From NCBI GenBank assembly GCA_003541675.1, contig DPMC01000140.1:1-6321 (forward strand): a stretch of 6,321 nucleotides of DNA, read 5' to 3'. Of this stretch, positions 4,498 through 6,321 are shown in pieces; positions within the stretch are counted from its first letter, which is position 1; every line of letters starts with the position of its first letter. The translations under genes were made by a program, and so were the position numbers. Origin of the DNA: Acidimicrobiaceae bacterium (lineage in GTDB: Bacteria; Actinomycetota; Acidimicrobiia; Acidimicrobiales; MedAcidi-G1). The notes under the pieces are model-generated. The model searched no databases and was not told the DNA's origin. It saw only the letters and a program-made list of their open reading frames with translations.

Positions 4498-6321
4498 TCA
4501 GCGTCCCGCCGCCTTGGACAGGCCCACCAGGAAAACGAGGACCGTGGTGGCCACCTGTTGGGCCTGGGAACCGTCCAGCGAGTATTCGGCAGCCACCTTC
4601 TCGAGGGCCTGCTGGTCCCCGTCGGCAGCCATGTAGGCCGTGGTGACCCGCTCGGTCCCCGTCTGGGCGGGCACCTCGAGCGGGTCCCTCTCGCCGGAAG
4701 ACAGGCTGAGGAGGAACGCCACCACCCACACGCCGGCCCGCTGGAACTCGGGCACGGTCATCTCGAGATGGTCGGCCGCCTCGGTGACCCGTGCCAGATC
4801 CTCGACGGTGAACGTCGAGGTCACCCGGTACTCGTCCACCTGCGGGTCGGGGAAGGCGGTGCCGGCATCGGGCGGCCCGTAGCCGACGCTGAACCAGTTG
4901 GAACGAAGGCCGAACTCCCGACGGAAGCGGTCGCCCGACACCACGAAGCGGTTGCCGTCCCGGGCCCGGAGTTCCACCTCGACGGCCCGACCGCCGTCGT
5001 CACCGAAGCCGTCCCTGGCGATCACCTCGATCTCGTACAACGCGCCCAACCCGAAGGCGTCGCCCACCCGCTCGACGTCGATCTCGTCGGTCCACCGGTG
5101 CACGGGGTTGATGGACACGTCGTCACCGGCATCGGGCACGCCGGTGAAATCAGCGGTGATGGTGTGGCCGCCGGTGGATGCCGAGAACTCGGTACGGGAC
5201 ACCACGCCGTCCTGCAGGCGAACCATGCCAGCCGTGGAGGCCACCGCGGTATCGGTAGCGGCGGTTTCGTGGTCCCAGCCGTCGGACCCCCGTCGGCTCC
5301 GACGCCCCGAGTACACCTGACAACGGATGGTGTCGCATGTCTTGGCGTAGCCGTACCGAACCTCGGCCAAGGCGTACGACCGTGCCGCCACCGCCTGGAC
5401 CTCCAGGGCCGCCTGGCCGGCACCGCCACCCATCTCCGACCAGACGGACGGCATCTCGCTGGGCACCACCGACCGGAGGTACTGCTCGATGGCCACCCAG
5501 TTCACGGTCCGCTGGCGGGCCCCGTAGCGGGCGGCCCGGATCTCGCCCCGGTACCAGGTGGCTGACGTCGGCCCTTCGCAGAGCTGCAGCGTCTGGTCGA
5601 GGCCCGAGGTGGCCGTGTCGACCAGTTCGTAGGCCACCCCGTCGGCCGTCGAGGCAATCCCGCCGTTGGCGGCGTGCGCCGAACCGGTCGGCCAGGCCGC
5701 GGTGATGCGGGCCACCGGACTTTGGATGACCAGCCCGGTGTCGGTGAAGTCGCCGCCGCACGACGAGCCGGACAGGACGCGGTAGCGGTCGGCGTCGCCG
5801 TCCAGCACCAGGCGCACCACCCGGGTCGAGATCACGGTCCACGGCCCCTGGATCCCGCCGACCAGCAACAGGCCGTCGGAGAGGTAGACGGTCGTCGGGT
5901 CGCTGTCGTGGGACAACAGGCGGACGCCGATCTCGACGTCGGGGACGATGGTGGGCGTCGTTCCCCCGTAGTAGTGGTCGAGGATCTGGTCTCGACCCCA
6001 CCCTTCGTCCACCGCGTAGCCGAGGGCCCCGTACTGGCCCATTCCGCGGCCGTGGCCCCATCCGCGGCCGTCGACGGTCACGGGGCCGTAGTCCACCGAG
6101 TAGATGGGCGGGGCAAACCGACCGGGTATCCGCAACTGCTGGCCGATCGAAAGAAGATTCGCATCGGTGATTCCGTTGGCCTCCATGAGGGCAGACACCG
6201 TCACCCCGTTCGCCGCGGCGATGGCCGACAGATTGTCTCCGGACCGCACGGTCACGATCAACGGTGGCAGGGTGGTGGCCGGCGGCATCGAGCCCGGGAT
6301 GGTCAGTTGCTGGCCCACCGA
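4498..6321 (-). CDS. LysM and SpoIID/LytB domain cell-wall protein, 5'-truncated by window edge
   Basis: Probably a secreted peptidoglycan-binding protein with a SpoIID/LytB domain; relatives act as lytic transglycosylases (SpoIID) or amidase enhancers (LytB/CwbA). Residues are numbered from the GTG at 6318, which is not the true start: the frame is open to the edge and begins SVGQQLTIPG, the tail of a LysM repeat copied at residues 57-66. Seen: a complete LysM at about 21-66; GWGHGRGMGQYGA at 86-98; the SpoIID core at about 272-320 with VVPSEMP and AVAARSYALAE, where E288 matches the catalytic Glu position of the family; a typical domain end (FRREFGLRSNWF) at about 465-476; then about 110 extra residues with a duplicated helical module. 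Four cysteines (187, 247, 328, 333) suit an extracytoplasmic protein with disulfides or a bound metal. The signal peptide would lie outside the window. The gene ends with TGA 47 nt before rmlA. Family assignment is secure; the exact enzymatic activity is inferred. Confidence 0.92.
   Translation of the reverse strand, partial: SVGQQLTIPGSMPPATTLPPLIVTVRSGDNLSAIAAANGVTVSALMEANGITDANLLSIGQQLRIPGRFAPPIYSVDYGPVTVDGRGWGHGRGMGQYGALGYAVDEGWGRDQILDHYYGGTTPTIVPDVEIGVRLLSHDSDPTTVYLSDGLLLVGGIQGPWTVISTRVVRLVLDGDADRYRVLSGSSCGGDFTDTGLVIQSPVARITAAWPTGSAHAANGGIASTADGVAYELVDTATSGLDQTLQLCEGPTSATWYRGEIRAARYGARQRTVNWVAIEQYLRSVVPSEMPSVWSEMGGGAGQAALEVQAVAARSYALAEVRYGYAKTCDTIRCQVYSGRRSRRGSDGWDHETAATDTAVASTAGMVRLQDGVVSRTEFSASTGGHTITADFTGVPDAGDDVSINPVHRWTDEIDVERVGDAFGLGALYEIEVIARDGFGDDGGRAVEVELRARDGNRFVVSGDRFRREFGLRSNWFSVGYGPPDAGTAFPDPQVDEYRVTSTFTVEDLARVTEAADHLEMTVPEFQRAGVWVVAFLLSLSSGERDPLEVPAQTGTERVTTAYMAADGDQQALEKVAAEYSLDGSQAQQVATTVLVFLVGLSKAAGR
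4501..4830 (-). repeat. Duplicated C-terminal module of the SpoIID protein
   Basis: Protein-level tandem repeat seen by eye. Copy 1 is residues about 497-542 (nt 4693-4830); copy 2 is residues about 556-606 (nt 4501-4653). Both open with RVT followed by S or T, continue through a charged, Ala/Glu-rich probable helix (VEDLARVTEAAD; QQALEKVAAEYS), a short turn (LEMT; LDGS), and a hydrophobic helix ending in similar motifs (VWVVAFLLSLSSG; TVLVFLVGLSKAAG). The hydrophobic runs are short for membrane spans, so a helical bundle or dimerisation module is as likely as membrane association. I do not recognise the family. The alignment needs a computed score. Confidence 0.5.
6121..6258 (-). other. LysM domain coding segment
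   Basis: Encodes residues about 21-66 of the wall protein: IVTVRSGDNLSAIA, then NGVTVSALMEANGI and LLSIGQQLRIPG. This is the classic LysM pattern (V-x-x-GDtLs-Ia..., N-x-I, l-x-x-GQ-L-x-IP). LysM domains bind N-acetylglucosamine-containing glycans such as peptidoglycan. The SVGQQLTIPG at 6292-6321 shows that a second, mostly off-window LysM precedes it, so the protein has at least two in tandem, joined by a short Pro/Thr linker. Confidence 0.9.

Noticed and set aside
4363..5565. Long plus-strand open frame (400 codons)
   Set aside because: Antisense to the well-supported SpoIID protein and the start of rmlA; His/Gly-rich low-complexity product with no recognisable domain.
6025..6075. Short GC-rich direct repeats (CCGCGGCCGT-type)
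   Set aside because: They are explained by the Gly-Arg-Gly-Trp-Gly-His-Gly-Arg-Gly protein motif of the SpoIID region rather than by a DNA element.
1..6321. Search for RNA genes, CRISPR arrays, transposons or a novel defence-type system
   Set aside because: No tRNA-like cloverleaf, regularly spaced repeat, terminal inverted repeat, or toxin, nuclease or integrase gene was seen; genes fill the window almost end to end with envelope functions.

Overview
The window is a very GC-rich stretch in which every supportable gene lies on the minus strand. Codon third positions are strongly G/C, GTG starts dominate, and there is a large actinobacterial-style LysM + SpoIID/LytB wall protein. Together these suggest a high-GC actinobacterium. 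The divergent RmlC and RmlD sequence flavours would fit lineages such as Acidimicrobiia, but that placement is only an impression from the sequence.

Layout in the direction of transcription, right to left: (1) 6321-4498, the 3' part of a secreted cell-wall protein with LysM repeats, a SpoIID/LytB domain and an unusual duplicated C-terminal tail; its 5' end lies outside the window. (2) A 46-nt spacer (4497-4452) holding a perfect 8-bp GC hairpin and a TANNNT-type -10 candidate. (3) 4451-1043, a complete and tightly packed dTDP-L-rhamnose operon in the order rmlA (rfbA), rmlC (rfbC), rmlB (rfbB), rmlD (rfbD). (4) 1040 to the left edge, the first 346 codons of a polytopic membrane protein that begins 2 nt after rmlD and runs off the window. 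This last gene is easily missed because several spurious ORFs lie over it.

The four Rml enzymes form the whole pathway from glucose-1-phosphate and dTTP to dTDP-L-rhamnose: thymidylyltransfer (RmlA), 4,6-dehydration (RmlB), 3,5-epimerisation (RmlC) and 4-reduction (RmlD). The coupled membrane protein is a plausible user or handler of a rhamnose-containing surface glycan, but its function is not established by the sequence. All five genes from rmlA onward start with GTG, and the junctions are overlaps of 8 and 4 nt or gaps of 1 and 2 nt, indicating one translationally coupled transcript.

No RNA gene, CRISPR array, insertion sequence or other mobile element is visible. The window is mostly ordinary cell-envelope biosynthesis. 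The points most worth a second look are the likely leaderless start of rmlA, the RmlC that lacks two hallmark basic residues, the permuted SpoIID motif order with its duplicated tail, and the edge-truncated membrane gene.
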